A DNA stretch of 64,000 bases from Phascolarctobacterium sp. (GTDB lineage Bacteria; Bacillota; Negativicutes; Acidaminococcales; Acidaminococcaceae). The stretch is from assembly GCA_030523325.1 (NCBI GenBank), contig JAUNIS010000006.1:1-64000 (forward strand), in the 5' to 3' direction. Position numbers and translations under genes: made by a program. The notes below the pieces were generated by a model. It saw nothing but the letters and a program-made list of their open reading frames with translations, did no database searches and was not told the origin of the DNA. Below, piece after piece: positions 62,804 through 64,000 of this stretch; position 1 is the stretch's first letter; each line of letters begins with the position of its first letter.

Positions 62804-63607
62804 TTATTCTAAAAGAAACCATTCTAAATCATCAGGTATATAAAGATTGCCATGATAATACTCTTTACCCTCGTTATAATAAAGCTCCTTGCGATTGGCA
62901 AAATTTTTATCTTCCGTATGGTAAAGAAGCAAATTCTTTATTTTAAGGCTTTCCGCGACCTCACAGGCATCCTTAACTGTCGAATGATGAATGGCGTAAG
63001 GATCAAAAATATCCTTTTGGCTATACAGACAATAAGACTCGTGTAAAAGCCACGTACTGCCTAGAACATATTCTTTATTCACCGCATGATAAGGCTCATC
63101 ACCTAAGCAGGTTAAACGCTTACCCGATGCGTATTCAATGGTAAAACCAAATTGCTTAGTCTTGGTTGATGCAAGATCAAAAAAAGTAATGGGATAGCCA
63201 ATAATCTCTTCCTCCTCGCCGTCTTCCACGGGCACGAGGTAGAAACCATTATTTAAGAAAAGCAATTCCTTAGGCTCAAGCACTTCCTTGAGAATTCTCT
63301 CAAGCTTGTCCATGAGTTCTTCATGACCAAATACACATACCTCACCCTCATAGGCACCCTTATGCATACCATGCATAATAAAACGAGCTATCCAAACAAT
63401 ACCCAGCAAATGATCCGTATGCTTGTGGGTCACAAATATATTGTGGATGCGGTGATAATCGATGCCAGCTTTTTCCAGCTGCACCATGAGCCCGTTGCCG
63501 CCTCCTCCATCAACCAAAAAAACATCGTCACCATTTTCCAAGGTAAAGCAAGTATTATAATTTTTTAACGAAAGAGCATCACCCGTGCCTAACATCGTTA
63601 ATTTCAT
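62804..63607 (-). CDS. MBL-fold hydrolase (RNase Z-like)
   Basis: 267 residues. HKHTDHLLG gives the HxHxDH metal site (residues 61-66 region), TCLGDEPYH the later aspartate/histidine and HHSTVKDACEVAES plus LLLYHTED the C-terminal metal ligands, as in the RNase Z/ElaC-like group. GDALSLKNYNTCF opens it. Substrate unknown; short flexible-arm absence argues against a true tRNase Z. ATG 63607 overlaps the crcB stop region (GGGTGA site). Confidence 0.82.
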   Translation of the reverse strand: MKLTMLGTGDALSLKNYNTCFTLENGDDVFLVDGGGGNGLMVQLEKAGIDYHRIHNIFVTHKHTDHLLGIVWIARFIMHGMHKGAYEGEVCVFGHEELMDKLERILKEVLEPKELLFLNNGFYLVPVEDGEEEEIIGYPITFFDLASTKTKQFGFTIEYASGKRLTCLGDEPYHAVNKEYVLGSTWLLHESYCLYSQKDIFDPYAIHHSTVKDACEVAESLKIKNLLLYHTEDKNFANRKELYYNEGKEYYHGNLYIPDDLEWFLLE

Positions 63608-63611
63608 AAAA

Positions 63612-63974
63612 TCACCCAATCAAAGAACCAGCATACGCCGCAAGTACACCACAAAATACAGAAAGCCCTGCGTACAAAGCTGCCGTAAAAAATTCTCCCT
63701 TACAAAGCAAGGTGTTAATCTCCAAAGCATAAGTCGAAAAGGTCGTGAAGCCTCCGCAAATCCCCGCCTTTAAAAACAAAGCCACTGCCCCTTGACCAAT
63801 GCTTTCCTTTGTCGTCCAAGCGTTAAGCGCGCCTAAAAGACAAGCACCGCAAATATTTATAACGAAGGTTCCCAAAGGGAAGGCGCCCAGAGGAAGAATT
63901 ACAAGTCCTAAAAGATAGCGACTCATAGCCCCTAAGGCTCCGCCTAAACCCACTGCCAAACAATTAGTCAACAT
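63612..63974 (-). CDS. crcB: Fluoride efflux protein CrcB/Fluc
   Basis: 120 residues, four hydrophobic segments. VGLGGALGAMSRYLLG at the N-terminus, GTFVINICGACLLG with the conserved Asn, and GGFTTFSTYALE with the Phe-box TTFSTYALE. It forms a dual-topology fluoride channel. No fluoride riboswitch is seen within the window; one could lie upstream of the window edge. Confidence 0.92.
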   Translation of the reverse strand: MLTNCLAVGLGGALGAMSRYLLGLVILPLGAFPLGTFVINICGACLLGALNAWTTKESIGQGAVALFLKAGICGGFTTFSTYALEINTLLCKGEFFTAALYAGLSVFCGVLAAYAGSLIG

Positions 63975-63977
63975 TTT

Positions 63978-64000
63978 TTATTCGTCCCATTCTTTATAAA
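63978..64000 (-). CDS. Possible C-terminus of a further gene (partial)
   Basis: On the minus strand the window edge reads in frame YKEWDE and a TAA stop four bases before crcB, consistent with the tail of a preceding gene of the same operon. Too short to identify. Confidence 0.25.

Noticed and set aside
1..64000. tRNA, rRNA genes and CRISPR arrays
   Set aside because: No cloverleaf or CCA-ended genes, no rRNA segments and no regularly spaced repeats were seen.
1..64000. Prophage or insertion sequence
   Set aside because: No transposase, integrase, capsid or terminase genes were recognised; the PLD-ATPase alone is not enough.

Overview
This window reads as chromosomal DNA of a low-GC, Gram-negative-type Firmicute, most likely a member of the Negativicutes. 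The clues are Firmicutes-type housekeeping genes (ribonuclease M5 next to rsmA, gatCAB, VanZ, a YneA-like LysM protein) combined with the C5 heme/siroheme operon (fused cobA-hemD), a pair of CbiK chelatases of which one is exported, and many Sec-exported soluble proteins. Genus is not decidable from the sequence alone; Acidaminococcaceae/Selenomonadales relatives are a guess. Most genes are on the minus strand and most have good Shine-Dalgarno sequences, so many starts were moved inward from the longest frame.

Layout. 1-1.7 kb: a DUF805 membrane protein and an overlapping DUF3791-DUF3990-DUF3791 cassette (toxin-antitoxin-like). 1.8-10.1 kb (minus): trmB-ftsW-ftsI-fhs-folD-vanZ and a tannase-family esterase. 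10.3-16.2 kb: alr, a small Cys-rich membrane peptide, a DUF898-like protein and gatCAB, interspersed with copies of a structured repeat. 16.4-25.4 kb: M18 aminopeptidase, an exported protein and the heme operon sirC-hemA-hemC-cobA/hemD-hemB-hemL. 25.6-31 kb: mnmA, gluQ, a noncoding locus with a near-consensus promoter and two terminators, and znuABC. 31-42.3 kb: pncA, two HAD phosphatases, MATE exporter, PHP phosphatase, ychF, mscS, lysA and two cbiK genes behind a Fur-like box. 42.4-47.6 kb: a decayed AGCS transporter, a cold-shock protein and a five-gene pseudopilin operon headed by a GspF/ComGB protein, with no ATPase or prepilin peptidase nearby. 47.6-53.5 kb: an isolated PLD-ATPase protein, a noncoding region with strong hairpins, a LysM protein, and a hybrid histidine kinase whose membrane sensor resembles an ECF S-component. 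53.8-64 kb: HD hydrolase, repeat-containing exported protein, rsmA-rnmV, VWA protein, DUF190, acyltransferase-like membrane protein, FlK-like thioesterase, exported argininosuccinate-lyase-like protein, MBL hydrolase and crcB.

Functional threads. Heme and siroheme are made from glutamyl-tRNA; exported and cytosolic CbiK chelatases with an iron-type operator point to tetrapyrrole/metal handling, and znuABC supplies zinc, which HemB (Cys-type) would need. Septum synthesis (ftsW/ftsI) is coupled to one-carbon metabolism (fhs/folD).

The most interesting unexplained signals are (i) a ~106-bp structured element present as three full and two truncated copies directly after the stop codons of alr, gatB and ychF, with covarying stems; (ii) the stand-alone PLD + P-loop ATPase protein; (iii) the noncoding RNA candidate at 50.2-50.4 kb; (iv) the ECF-S-like histidine kinase; and (v) a promoter-terminator locus at 28.0-28.3 kb.
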